Assembly (NCBI RefSeq): GCF_019320115.1
Contig: NC_089584.1
Coordinates: 58,524,852-58,588,851 of the forward strand
Source of the DNA: Miscanthus floridulus
Taxonomy: Eukaryota; Streptophyta; Magnoliopsida; Poales; Poaceae
Length of the DNA stretch: 64,000 nucleotides
Direction: 5' to 3'
The position numbers were made by a program, and so were the translations under genes. The stretch's first letter is position 1. Each line of letters opens with the position of its first letter. Below the pieces are notes generated by a model that was not told the DNA's origin, made no database searches, and was given only the letters and a program-made list of their open reading frames with translations. Below, piece after piece: positions 1-11,132 of this stretch.

Positions 1-1595
1 CTAAAAAACAACATTTCACATTTTTCTTAAATAATATACATCATAGAGAGATCACACAAAAATTTTCATAATTTTTGGAACTCTAAATAATTCTACACAA
101 AAATAACAAAAACTATCACTATTCAATCAAATATGCAAAATAGAAAAATCCATTTTGAACGCTGAGTCACTGACAACCGACCCCATATGTCATCTTCAAC
201 CTTCAGCACTGACCATGGCGATGACATGCTGACCAGCGATAACTCACTGTCGGTGAGGTCACTAGCGACAGCGAAGTCACCAACACGATCACAACAACAT
301 GGCGCATCGATTTGTGGCACTAGCGAGATCAATTACGAACTGGACCAAGCACTATGCTGGCCATGGTGGCCACAACTGCACGACAGTGCTACACCGGCGA
401 CAGGAGACTGGTAAAGGTGAAACAAATGACTTGGGAAGAACCAGGAGCTCACCCTGATCACGTTGAAGGCGATGGACGAGCCGGAGGAACAACGGAGAGG
501 CGGGTCGATGGTCACAGCGATCACGGCGGAGCAAGGATCGTTGGTGGCGGTGTTCTTGCGACTGTGGTGCACAAAACGGTCACTCAACCGAGCACAAAGC
601 ACCATGGCATCATGGCGAAGCTGAATCAAGACTCTGCAAGGTCAGAGACTCACCACAGAGCTCTGGCCACGGTGAAGCAGGATCACCGGTGACGCTGCCG
701 ACCGTGAGGAAGAAACATGACGAGCAGCGGTTCCCGGTGAAGTCAGGAGACCAGAGCTAGCTGGCTGGATGTGCAAGAACTAGGTAGAGCTAGAATAGGC
801 TTTGCCAAGCTGGCAACGGTGCTAGGTCGACGGCGAGAGCTCGACGAAGTTATGGCGGCGGCGTCGAGAAAATAGAGGAGAAAGAAAGAAGAACGGCGAC
901 GACGCCTGAGCTTTATAGGGCGGCAAAAACGCAAGGAGGCGACACGCAGTGGCCTACTTGTGCCAGCGCAAAGCCGAGGGCGGCCACAGGCGCAACTAGA
1001 AGCCAGGAGAAGGAAGCCGGCGGTGACAGCTGCCCGCGGTTACTGTTCAACATATTTACAAAATTGCCATTCATCAAAATTTTGAAATTACTCCCAAATT
1101 TGTATAACAACTCAAAAATGTCCAAAAATAAAAGTTGCTCAAAATTCAAAGTTCTACAACTTTGCTTTTATAACCACCCCCTAATTTGGTCTACATTTTG
1201 AAATGCAAATTTGAGTTCAAATAGGGGACATTTAAAGAATTTTGCCTTTTCAAATTACTTCAAATTTTTCTTAACAACTTTGAAAACTCCAAAAACAAAC
1301 TTTGTATAACTTGACAAGCTCTACACTTTTGCTTTTAGGCTCAACCCCAAAATATGTTTAGATTTTGAAATGAGTTTTCAGGGTAGGATTTAAATACTAA
1401 AAATCATGGTTTTCTTGAAAATTCAAATCCAAACCAAATTTTGAACTTGATTCAAACAATACAATTCAACACATACCACATAAAGGTAAACTTGTTTTAG
1501 TGTATGCATATCAAAATTTTCACTAAAGGCTAAATGTTTTGCAATGCATATGATGACATGGCAGGTTTTAGTATTTAAACACCCGAGGTGTTACA
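1..1595 (-). repeat. 3' LTR of Tekay-1 (partial)
   Basis: This repeats 9347-10941 with scattered substitutions. On the minus strand the LTR begins TGTAACACC at 1595, directly after the polypurine tract. It contains a GC-richer promoter-proximal block (about 170-1030) and an AT-rich start. The rest of the LTR lies left of the window. Confidence 0.9.
912..918 (-). promoter_or_regulatory. TATA box in the 3' LTR of Tekay-1
   Basis: CTATAAA on the minus strand, preceded by GCC and followed by a GC-rich stretch. The same motif lies at the matching place of the other LTR (10258-10264), as expected for an LTR promoter. This is sequence evidence only. Confidence 0.5.
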
Positions 1596-1616
1596 ATCCT
1601 TCCCCCTAAAAGAAAT
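1596..1616 (-). other. Polypurine tract of Tekay-1
   Basis: On the minus strand this reads as a purine run with AGGGGGAAGGAT directly before the LTR start TGTAACACC. It is the plus-strand primer site and fixes the element's orientation and the LTR boundary. Confidence 0.85.
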
Positions 1617-1758
1617 CTCGTCCTAAGATTCAAAGCCATAGGGTAAGTAATGGAAAATGAAATGTGTTAGTCCAAAAACATCCAAAACCTATTCATAAAA
1701 TAGCTAAGGTCCCTTTATAAAACACAACTTATAACAACCGAGCTCAACTAACATTACT

Positions 1759-2392
1759 CTATATTGACGCAAGAAACTCTGGAAATTTCTCTAGCAAGTA
1801 ATCTTCGGATTCCCAAGTAGCTTCTTCTTCGGAATGTTGATTCCATTGTATCTTTAGAACTTGATTGTCCTCCTTCGAGTAATACAGTCTTTCTGATCCA
1901 GAACTTGGATAGGATATTCGGAATAGGTCAAATCAGGTTCAAGTTCCACTCCTTCAACCTCAACATTCTGCTCAGGCACTCAGAGACACTTCTTTAATTG
2001 AGAAACATGGAACACATCATGTACAACTAAAAGATGTTCTGGTAATTTCAAACGATATGCCACTTTTCCATACCTCTCTCAAATTTGAAAAGGTCCAATA
2101 TATCGAGGTGCCAACTTGCCTTTAACACCAAAATGGGTAACTCCCTTCATTGGTGATACCTTCAGATATACAAAATCTCATTAAACACCAATGGTCTACG
2201 TCGTTTATCTGCATAACTCTTTTGTCGGGACTGAGCTATCTTCAAATTACTTTGTATTTGCCTAACTTTGTCTTCTATTTCTTTCACAAGGTCAACTCCA
2301 AAGAACCTTCTTTCTCTAGGCTCAGACCAACTCAGTGATGTTCTGCATCTACGACCATAGAGTGCTTCAAATGGATCTATTATAATGCTCTC
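1759..2392 (-). pseudogene. Integrase C-terminus and chromodomain of Tekay-1 (broken)
   Basis: Directly follows the integrase core. The first part reads like the conserved linker with FEALYGRRCRTSL and ERRFFGVDLV, then a region rich in basic residues. The reading frame shifts near 2180 and again in the last part. The end (about 1765-1890) has chromodomain features: a tryptophan-containing strand, an acidic E-x-ATWE-type segment and a YLLEKFPEF helix, ending at a stop at 1759-1761. Chromodomains of this clade are thought to guide integration into heterochromatin by binding methylated histone H3. The frameshifts mean this copy cannot make it intact. Confidence 0.7.
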
Positions 2393-3020
2393 CTAACAAC
2401 TATTGTTGTATGCGAATTCAGCCAAAGGCAAATATTCATCCCACTTATTGGAATAGTTAAGAACACAACATCTTAACATATCTTCAAGTACTTGATTGAC
2501 CCTTTCAGTCTGACCATCGGTTTGTGGATGATAAGCTATACTATATAGTAGTTTTGTACCCAATGAAGAATGCAGTTGTTTCCAAAAGCTAGAGACAAAC
2601 TGTGTACCCCTATCTGACACAATGGTCTTTGGTAATCCATGTAGACTCATGATTCTTGCTAGATACATCTTGGCATACTGGATCATAGGATATATACTCT
2701 TGACTAGAAGAAAATGTGCTGACTTAGTTAGTCGATCTACAATGACCCATATTGAGTCAAAACCTTTTGATGTCTTGGGTAGACCAACAATAAAGTCCAT
2801 ACTAATATCCTCCCACTTCCAAGCTAGAATAGGTAATGGCTGTAACTCTCCAGTAGACCTCAAATATATAGCTTTCACCTTTTGACAAGTATCACACTTG
2901 GCTATATATCGGGCAATTTCTATCTTCATTTTGGTCCACCAAAACCTTTGTTTCAAGTCATGGTACATCTTATTACTTCTCGGATGAATAGATAACCTAG
3001 TAGCATGTGCTTCTTCAAGA
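2393..3020 (-). pseudogene. Integrase of Tekay-1
   Basis: Zinc-binding HHCC domain, with the cysteine pair seen as CDTCQKVKA, then the catalytic core. The DDE residues are visible as ISMDFIVGLP, IVSDRGTQF and QTERVNQ. The core is open for 191 codons from the methionine at 2968. It ends at a stop at 2393 where a glutamine is usual. It inserts element cDNA into the genome. It is part of the gag-pol polyprotein downstream of RNase H; stops on both sides prevent expression from this copy. Confidence 0.88.
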
Positions 3021-3181
3021 ATTGACTATCGCAACTCTGGAACCTTTGGTACCACTAAGCGATTCTTGAACCATAACACACCTTCATCATCTACTTTGAA
3101 GCATTCTGCTTTCCCATTCTTGATTCTTTCTTTGATATGGGCTATACCCTTGTTTTCTTTCTGAGCAGCAATAATCTAGTC

Positions 3182-3712
3182 TCAAATAGTGGCTTCAACA
3201 ATTATATTGGTCAAACTACCTTGTTGAATTACCTCTATACTCAACTTTTCCATCTCTTGGCATAAAGTCAAACCCATTGTTCTTACTGTCAGACAATTGC
3301 AATGGCTCTTTCGACGGAGGGCATCTGCAACTACATTTGCTTTACCAGGATGGTAATGTACTTCCAAGTCATAATCTTTAATCAATTCTAACCATCTTCT
3401 TTGTCGCATGTTCAAATCCGATTGAGTAAAGATATACTTTAAACTCTTGTGGTCTGTATAAATATGGCACGTATTACCAAGCAAGTAATGCCACCAAATC
3501 TTTAGAGCATGGACAACTGCTGCTAACTCTAAATCATGAGTGGGATAGTGCTCTTCATGTTGTTTAAGTTGTCTAGAAGCATAGGCAATGACTCGGCCTT
3601 CTTCCATCAATACACATCCAATACCAATACCAAAAGCATCACAATAAACATCAAATGACTTCTCGATATCTGGTTGTGCTAATACTGGTGCAATGGTTAT
3701 CAATCTCTTCAA
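3182..3712 (-). pseudogene. RNase H of Tekay-1
   Basis: The domain reads from FDVYCDAFG through [21 protein letters not shown] and YTDHKSLKY, covering the usual acidic residues (D in CDA, E in DLEL, D in YTDH). It degrades the RNA strand during reverse transcription. It follows RT with one nonsense codon between them: the tryptophan normally found before SSECEEAF is TAG near 3745. The segment ends in two closely spaced stops before integrase. Confidence 0.88.
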
Positions 3713-3742
3713 AGTATAGAAAGCTTCTTCACACTCAGATGA

Positions 3743-4414
3743 CTAGACAAACTTGGCTTGGTTCTTCAACAACCTAGTGATGGACTTGGATACTCTAGAG
3801 AAATTAGGAATAAAACGACGGTAGTACCCCGCCATTCCTAGAAAACTCCGAACTTGATGAACAGTGGTTGGTGGTTTCCAATCAAGCACATCCTTAACTT
3901 TGCTTGGATCAATAGCAACTCCTTTAGCTGATAAGACATGTCCAAGAAATTGTACTTCCTTAAGCCAGAAGTCACACTTACTGAATTTGGCATATAGTTG
4001 ATGTTCTCTTAAGCAGGTCAGGACAATCCTGAGATGTTCCACGTGTTTCTTCTTATTCTTGGAATAAACTAGGATATCGTCAATAAACACCACCACAAAC
4101 TTGTCTAGCTCAGGCATGAACACTGAATTCATCAGATACATGAAATGAGCTAGGGCATTTATCAAACCAAAAGGCATTACCAAGTATTCATATAACCCAT
4201 ATCTTGTGGTAAATGCCATTTTAGGAATATCTTCAGGCTTAATCTTGATTTGGTGATAGCCTGACCTTAAATCAATCTTGGAGAAAACTTTGGCTCTAGC
4301 TAGTTGATCAAAAAGCAAGTCTATCTGAGGTAAGGGATACTTATTCTTAATGGTCACTTCATTCAATGGACAATAGTCAACACATAACCTCAGGGTCTCA
4401 TCTTTCTTTTTCAC
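3743..4414 (-). pseudogene. Reverse transcriptase of Tekay-1
   Basis: Recognised by [35 protein letters not shown], the catalytic FIDDILVYS (the YxDD-type box of gypsy elements) and FLGHVLS. The order and spacing are normal for Ty3/gypsy RT, and the 223 codons are open. It copies the element RNA into cDNA. The upstream border is a TAA at 4451-4453 within GFI-PSSSPWG, so protease and RT are separated by one nonsense substitution and not by a frame change. Confidence 0.9.
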
Positions 4415-4450
4415 AAAAATTGCCGGACATCCCCAAGGTGATGAACTAGG

Positions 4451-5116
4451 TTAAATAAATCCTTTCTCAATCAACTCTTGCAACTGAGTCTTCAACTCAG
4501 CTAATTCCTTGGGAGGCATCCTATAAGCTCTCCGAGAGATCAGAGCTATTCCAGGTTTTAACTCTATGTTAAACTGAACATCCCTATCTGGTGGTGGACC
4601 AGGTAAATCCTTAGGAAAAACATTAGGGAATTCACAAACTACCGGGATATCTCTAATCTCCTTGACAAAAGTTGCACAAACTCTTTCCACTGATCTTCTT
4701 AAGGTAGGAAGTTGGATAAGGAGCTGAGAATTACTACCAGGCAAACTCACCCTTAATGTCCTATTCAAAGCATCTATAATAGCCTTATGCTGATACATCC
4801 AATTCATTCCCAAGATCTCATCTATATCTTGATCCTTGAGAATAATCATGGTAGTGGGAAAAATATGCCCACCTAGGTTTATGGGTACCTGGTATACCAT
4901 TTCCTTAGTACACAAACATCCCCCGGGTGACTGTATAAAGAAATTTTCCTTTGTTTCCCCAATTGGAATTACATGCTTTACGACAAAGGTTCTATTGATG
5001 AATGAATGGGATGCACCAGAATCAAAAAGCATAATAGCAGGGTGATCGGCGATAGGAAACATACCCATCATCACTGGCTCCCCTTCCAGAATTTCCCCAG
5101 CTTGAATATAGAACAC
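4451..5116 (-). pseudogene. Aspartic protease and RT N-terminus of Tekay-1
   Basis: The catalytic loop LFDSGASHSFI (D-S-G) lies early in this segment. It is followed by a typical retropepsin body with EILGMNWM, then DLPGPPPDRDVQFNIEL and ISRRAYRMPPKELAELK, the conserved lead-in to RT. It processes the gag-pol polyprotein. It follows the gag zinc knuckle in the same polyprotein, with one in-frame stop between (near 5150). The domain is otherwise intact. Confidence 0.85.
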
Positions 5117-6244
5117 CCGTCCTGTCTTCTTTTCATCTTTGCCCTTCTAAGCATTCTGATTGTGGTTCTTGTTCTGTGCTTGACCCTGTTGTTGATTGGC
5201 AGGGGCCTTCTGATAATTTTGATTAGCCTGCTTGGGATATGGACATTCCCTAGAGAAATGACAAGACCTTCCACAATTATAACATGGATAATTGTGACCC
5301 TAGGACATTGGAGCATTGCCACCAGGAACATTTGTCTGTTGGGAATTTGGGTAGGTTATAGCAGGATGGACATTTGACTGTTGCCTAGCTTGGAACTGCG
5401 GTGGATAATAAGGAGGACGATAATGGTTGACTGGATGATAGATTATCTTTTGCCTCTTTTGATTTCCACCAAAAGATCTAGACGGCACACTCTTCTTTTT
5501 CTTGATCTCCTTATGCTGCCGATACTTTTCCTCAGAAGCAATTGCAATATTCACTGCCTCATAATAAGTAACATTGGCACATGCAGTCATCATTGTCTGT
5601 AATTTGGTATTCAGTCCTCTCATGTACCATTTCTTTTTTTTGGCATCTGTATTGACATGTTCAGATACATACTGTGACAGGTGATTGAATCTACCCACAT
5701 ATTGCATAACCATTTGATCCCCTTGCTTCAAAGCAAGGAACTCATCTAGCTTCATAGCCATCACTCCTTCTAGAATATAATGAGCTCTGAAGGCAGTATA
5801 GAACTTAGCCCAAGTTATTGGAATGCTAGCTGGTTACATAGCCACTAGATTTGCCCACTAGGCACCTGCTGCACCTCTAAGTTGCTGGGCAGCAAACATA
5901 GGTTTCTACATCTCTGTGCATGGAATAAGATCAAATTTTTGCTCCATGGTCCAAAGCCAATCATCAGCCTCTAGTGGTTCATCGGCCTTGGTGAACACTG
6001 GTGGTCTTGTATCTATAAAATCAACATACATAGCCTCCTGCCTATTATGATTGCGGCCACGGTCTCCTTGCACCATATTCTAATTACTCTAAGCTATCTC
6101 TTGAAGCAATCGAGCATTTTCTACGGTCACATGGACCAGTGCTGCTATAGCATCAGCTAAAGTTGGCAGAACTGGTGGTGGATCAGGAACACCACCCTCA
6201 TCATGCGAAGAACCAAGAATATCCGAAGCATGAGTATGAGGCAT
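5117..6244 (-). pseudogene. Gag of Tekay-1
   Basis: The probable start is the ATG at 6242-6244, just after AACAG, a splice-acceptor-like sequence. The body matches retrotransposon gag: a segment with FTKADEPLEADDWL, then EGVMAMKLDEFLALKQGD and a QYVGRFNHLSQY helix. A CCHC knuckle (C-YN-C-GRSC-H-FSRE-C) lies near 5238-5285. Gag forms the particle and binds RNA. The frame has several nonsense codons, mostly TAG, including in the stretch 5800-6110 and just before the zinc knuckle. The longest open part is 5300-5764. Confidence 0.8.
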
Positions 6245-6417
6245 CTGTTCATAACAAACCAAACTTTACTCACAAGCCTTTATTGAGATATTAAAAGAGC
6301 TTACTGCAAACACATTACATTGGGTTTACTTATTTAAGCATAAGCCCACACCTAAACAAGACTACTTAACTTAACTAAATCTCCTATTTTATAACTCTAC
6401 TCTTCTCCTCGACCACA

Positions 6418-6984
6418 TCAAACCTCGTGATCGGTATCCATTCTAGAAACATTTCTGCCTTCATTATCACTTTCATCAACCATCACTAATTCTTCTGGAT
6501 CTTCTTCTTCTTCCTCTTCAAGTTCATCATCAGCAATGACGACACCAGGGTCCATTGCATCAGCTTGAGGTTCATGATTTGGATCCAGGAGGTTGCTCAG
6601 CCTATGGACTTCTTCAAGCAATGTAGTATTATGTTCTTCTAAATCTTCTACATAAAATTCTAGCTCATGTGTTCTAGCTCTAGCTACATCTTCCCTATGC
6701 CAAGCCTCATTTCTCCCTTCCACCATACGAACTAACATACGCTTATAGTTCTTATGAGCGGTGGTGCGACACTTTAATTGATCCTTTAACTTGCCCACCT
6801 GGATGGCATCCAAGGCCATATCCCTAGTAGCCTGTGCTAACTTTGTTGAAAGCCTCTGTATCTTTGCCTGGGGATCAGGCCTAGAGCTGCTACTGCTAGC
6901 ACCATCATTTCTAGGGGCAAGTTGGTGATGAGGAACTCCTTTAGGTCCAACGGACTTACGGGGTGTTACCTTGGTGCGAGCCAT
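6418..6984 (-). CDS. H3-tail-like ORF of Tekay-1 (188 aa)
   Basis: An intact ORF between LTR and gag. It starts MARTKVTPRKSVGPK; 10 of the first 14 residues after Met match the histone H3 tail, including R2, T3, K4, R8, K9 and S10. The serine-rich segment after it leads to a long predicted coiled coil (roughly residues 45-130, rich in L, R and E). The end is very acidic, with ELEEEEEEDPEELV. No histone fold follows. The ATG sits just after CTACAGT, which resembles a 3' splice site. A homologue lies in Tekay-2 at 45710-46294. Its function is unknown; mimicry of the H3 tail is my inference. Unlike gag-pol next to it, this copy has no stop codon. Confidence 0.8.
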   Translation of the reverse strand: MARTKVTPRKSVGPKGVPHHQLAPRNDGASSSSSRPDPQAKIQRLSTKLAQATRDMALDAIQVGKLKDQLKCRTTAHKNYKRMLVRMVEGRNEAWHREDVARARTHELEFYVEDLEEHNTTLLEEVHRLSNLLDPNHEPQADAMDPGVVIADDELEEEEEEDPEELVMVDESDNEGRNVSRMDTDHEV

Positions 6985-7388
6985 ACTGTAGGAAGCAAGA
7001 TTAATCCAATTAAGACAATCTAATCAAAATCTAAAGAGCAGCCAGGATGGATTACATAACTCAACCCAGACTCACTACCCAACCCAGACTCGAGGTGAAG
7101 GAAGTAACCAGTGAATTAATCATGATGCATGAATCATTCTTACAAACAAAAACATCAAAGCTTATAAGGTACATAACCACAGTTATTTTTATATAGGGCA
7201 TAATAAGATTACTACTCCACCACACAAAGCCTTTTTAATCAATTAAGGAATGGTGAGAATGAAATAAGATAAGCCAGAAGCAATTTGGACCAAATTAACA
7301 AGTTATATTTATTTGTCCCAAATCATTTTGAAGTTTTTGTAAAACAATACAACAAAGACTTTGTAACGATCGTTTTGATACCGTTTTA
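6985..7388 (-). other. Leader and primer-binding site of Tekay-1
   Basis: Noncoding leader between the LTR and the H3-like ORF. Right after the LTR end the minus strand reads GGTATCAAAACGATCG (about 7367-7382). This resembles the initiator-methionine-tRNA site TGGTATCAGAGC with some changes. The rest shows no recognisable feature. Confidence 0.55.
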
Positions 7389-7749
7389 TGGCAGAACCTC
7401 CTAAGTTATAGGACCCACATGCGCTTGTCACTGTCCAATGACCTTTGATGACTATGCATATGTTCCTGGTAACTTAAGAAGTCTGTCGGGTGTCCTCGAG
7501 GAACCCCAAATCATCCACGATTTCTGCGTAGGATCACATTACAGAGTCATTGCAGTATTACAACATTTATTCAAATATATACATCAGAGTAAAATTGTGA
7601 AAGTCTTATGATAACTTAGTTTACAAACTAGTTGTTTCAAACCTTATAAACTAAGTTCGATAATTATTACAAACCATAGTAGTAGTGGAGTGGCATAATT
7701 AACATAAATATAACACACAAAATAAGCATCCTGCCCAAGGATCACACAT

Positions 7750-7820
7750 TCACTTATCGTCATCGATAGGAACAACAGTCATGCAGCAAGGTCCAAAACA
7801 GACCTGCTCATGAGGCTCAC
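7750..7820 (-). CDS. Putative last exon of an LTR-embedded gene (Tekay-1)
   Basis: Preceded on the minus strand by a pyrimidine-rich acceptor ending TTGTAG. The open frame runs 23 codons to a TGA and contains EQVCFGPCC and an acidic end IDDDK. Entry phase (two leading bases) agrees with the exon at 8781-8897. The matching exons in the Tekay-2 and solo LTRs have a similar G-x-C pattern and acidic end. Coding status is inferred from comparison only. Confidence 0.4.
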
Positions 7821-8572
7821 CTACAACAAGGGTCAACGAACCCTGAGTACAAAGTACTCAACAAGACTTAACCAGAATAAAAACTGAGAAGACTTAGGAA
7901 TGCAGGCTCAGGGATTAAAGGTATGGCTTTAGCAATACTCAAAGTTCTTTTGCGTAAAAGCTCTTTAACAAAATTTTAGTATTTCAACATTTAAACTTCA
8001 TAAGAACCATATATGAATCTGCCATGATCCGTAATGAGATCATGAATTTCATATCAAACTCTTTCTCAAACCTTACTCAAGTTTTAGTTATTAAACTACG
8101 ATGATGAACAGTGAGTTGAGTCTCCATAACCGAGGAGCAATGACCATTCAAACCAATTATAAACCCAGCTGGGGATTCCAGACCACACGACATATGTAGG
8201 TCCCCGACTTACATATATCAACCTAAACAAGTCCACGCCACCCGAGAATATAGAACTCCACCAATCTAGCCAATTGCCACGTGGGTACATGCTATTCCCA
8301 CCATCTCTCCACTCCCAATGCGTGAGTAGCTATTCTCGTAATAGAATAGCCGAGTTAAGGCTTACCGGAGTATGTGGTTAGTACTACAAAGTCTCACCTC
8401 ATGCAATTCAATAATGGATGGATCTTAATTGACACAGGCAGAAAGGAGCCGCTCACAAGACCTCCATGTCTTATGGCTCTCACACACCGAGTCCGCTCGG
8501 TCTAGATTTATTACTTCCCATGCTCATATCTCATGATAACATAAGTAACCAAAGATCCATTCGAAACTCACA

Positions 8573-8589
8573 GGTGACAGGTAATCACC
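8573..8589. other. Conserved 17-nt interrupted palindrome in the LTR
   Basis: GGTGA...TCACC arms flank a 7-nt centre. The same 17-nt pattern, GGTGATNNCCTGTCACC when read on the element's sense strand, lies in the matching intron of the Tekay-2 LTRs (43675-43691, 58894-58910) and of the solo LTR (53047-53063). Confidence 0.6.
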
Positions 8590-8780
8590 CGACTAAGCAT
8601 GACTAAGCATAACTAGGCATTTACGAATAAAACAGGTAACAAGGTAGATATAGAAAAACAAGGTTGGTAATGCACCAATTAGGTTTCCACTTGACTCCTA
8701 ATCAATTAATGCAGTATAGAAAAACAAAAGCGATAAAATTTGTAAAACACAAGGTAGGGTTAAATGCATCCGGGGCTTGC

Positions 8781-8897
8781 CTTGGTTCACGGAAAAGTTA
8801 GGTTCCTGTGACATTTCACAATTATTAGGTCCGACCTCAACAGACGGATTAACCTCCTCCACAACTTGATTAACTACCATGTGTTCACCTTCGTTCA
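8781..8897 (-). CDS. Putative internal exon of an LTR-embedded gene (Tekay-1)
   Basis: 117 nt between an acceptor ending GTGTAG and the non-canonical donor AG|GCAAGC. Two leading bases and one trailing base give the same phase as the 153-nt exons in the other LTRs. The peptide is acidic (VVEEVNPSVEVG). Beyond the donor the DNA GGCAAGCCCC is shared by all LTRs. Sequence similarity to the other exons is weak; the splice structure is the main evidence. Confidence 0.4.
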
Positions 8898-10257
8898 CTA
8901 CACATAGTAACAATGCCATGTTTAACATGATGCGGGATACGAAATATGATACTTGATGATGGATGTAAAATTAACAACTCGAATACAACTTTCCTTCGTA
9001 GTACAGTTGCAAGTCAAACTAACTAAATCTTTTTTGTAACATGTACATCAATTGCCAAGGATCATTACCAACTAATGACCCAAGGTCATCACTCAATCAA
9101 AAATTCAAGAAAAACCTAAATCATTAAAGGTTACTATTTGCTTTTATGAATTAATTATTTAATTCAAAATTATGAAATAAATCAACTTGTTCCAATTGAG
9201 CTCAAAATTTTTTGTAAAGGTTCATCACATGATAAGTAAGTGGCAAAATAAATTTCATAATTTTTGGATAATTAATTAAGCCTAGAAAAATCATGGAAAC
9301 TCATTTAGTAATTAATTGAGCAATTTTTTATCATATTCACAAATTACTGAAAAAGAACATTTCATATTTTTCTTAAATAATATACATCACAGAGAGGTCA
9401 CACAAAAATTTTCATAATTTTTGGAACTCTAAGTAATTCTACACAAAAATAACAAAAACTATCACTATTCATTCTAATATGCAAAATAGAAAAATCCATT
9501 TTGAATGCTGAGTCACTGACAACCGACCCCACATGTCATCTTCAACCTTCGGCGCTGACAACGGCAATGACGGGCTGACCAGCGATAACTCGCCGCTGGT
9601 GAGGTCACTGGCGACAGCGAAGTCACCAACACGATCACAACAACATGGCACATCGATTTGTGGCACTAGCGAGATCAATTACGAACTGGACCAAGCACTA
9701 CGCCGGCCATGGTGGCCACAACTGCACGACAGCGCTATGCTGGCAATAGGAGACCGGTAATGGTGAAACAAACGACTTGGGAAGAACCAGGAGCTCACAC
9801 TGATCATGTTGAAGGCGATGGACGAGCCGGAGGAACAATGGAGAGGCGGGTCAACGGTCACAGCGATCATGGCAGAGCAAGGATCATCGGTGGTGGTGTT
9901 TTGGCGACTATGGTGCACAAAATGGTCACTCAACTGAGCACAAAGCACCACAGCATTGTGGCAAAGCTGAATCAAGACTCTGCAAGGTCAGAGACTCACC
10001 ACAGAGCTCTGGCCATGGTGAAGCGAGATCACCGGTGACGCTGCTGATCACGATGAAGAAACATGACGAGCGGTGATTCCTAGCGAAGTTAGGAGACCAG
10101 AGCTAGCTGGCTGGATGCGCAAGAACTAGGTGGAGCTGGAATAGGCTTTGCCGAGCTGGCAACAACACTAGGTCGATGGCGAGAGCTCGACGGAGTTGTG
10201 GCGGCGGCATCGGGAAAACAGAGGAGAAAGAAAGAAGAACGGCGACGACGCTTGAAC

Positions 10258-10264
10258 TTTATAG
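10258..10264 (-). promoter_or_regulatory. TATA box in the 5' LTR of Tekay-1
   Basis: CTATAAA on the minus strand, at the place matching 912-918 of the other LTR. It lies upstream of the GC-rich block expected to be the first transcribed part. Confidence 0.5.
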
Positions 10265-11132
10265 GGTGGCAAAAACGCAAGGAGGCGACACGCAGTGGCC
10301 TGCTTGTGCCAACGCAAAGCCGAGGGCGGCCATAGGCGCGACTGGAAGCCAGGAGAAGGACGCCGGCGGTGACAGCTGCCTGCGGTTACTGTTCAACATA
10401 TTTACAAATTTGCCATTCATCAAAATTTCTAAATTACTCCCAAATTTATATAACAACTCAAAAATCTCCAAAAGTAAAAGTTGCTCAAAATTCAAAGTTT
10501 TACAACTTTGCTTTTATAACCACCCCCTAATTCGGTCTACATTTTGAAATGCAAATTTGAATTCAAATAGGGGACATTTAAAGAATTTTGCCTTTTCAAA
10601 TTACTTCAAAATTTTCATAACAACTTTGAAAACTCCAAAAACAAACTTTGTATAACTTGACAAGCTCTACACTTTTGCTTTTAGGCTCAACCCCAAAATA
10701 TGCTTAGATTTTGAAATGAGTTTTTAGGGTAGGATTTAAATACTGAAAATCATGGTTTTCTTGAAAATTCAAATCCAAACCAAATTTTGAACTTGATCCA
10801 AACAATACAATTCAACACATACCACATAAAGGTAAACTTGTTTTAGTGTATGCATATCAAAATTTTCACTAAAGGCCAAATGCTTTGCAATACATATGAT
10901 GACATGGCAGGTTTTTGTATTTAAACACCCGAGGTGTTACAGTGAGTACACTAAAATCTCATCGTCTGAATCTGATGTCTCATCATGCTCAGTGAAGTGG
11001 TTTCCTGAATGAATGGTGGAATCTCTGGTCCACTGAATTGAAGTAATAGTGTCAGACCCTAGGGGTCGACTCAACTCTATTAGTGGTAGGATTAGTAGGC
11101 TCGGTGGTTGCATCAGGCTCCTGATTATTGGG

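Larger units (their letters stand above)
1..10941 (-). mobile_element. Tekay-1: Ty3/gypsy chromovirus, cut by the window edge
   Basis: A minus-strand LTR retrotransposon. Positions 1-1595 and 9347-10941 are near-identical direct repeats of equal length, so the window starts inside the left (3') LTR. Reading from right to left the order is 5' LTR, primer-binding site, H3-like ORF, gag, protease, RT, RNase H, integrase, chromodomain, polypurine tract, 3' LTR. This order with a C-terminal chromodomain defines chromoviruses; LTRs of about 3.5 kb suggest the Tekay/Del clade. Every pol domain is recognisable but interrupted by stops, so the copy is dead. The right flank (10942) lies in a CACTA-borne ORF; the left flank and the second target-site duplication are outside the window. 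Confidence 0.9.
7389..10941 (-). repeat. 5' LTR of Tekay-1 (3553 bp)
   Basis: On the minus strand it runs from TGTAACACC at 10941 to TTCTGCCA at 7389. The last 1595 bases match the partial LTR at 1-1595. It holds a TATA box, a GC-richer segment and two exon-like blocks with splice signals (8781-8897 and 7750-7820), listed separately. The inner boundary rests on TG...CA ends plus the adjoining primer-binding site, so it could move by a few bases. Confidence 0.85.
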
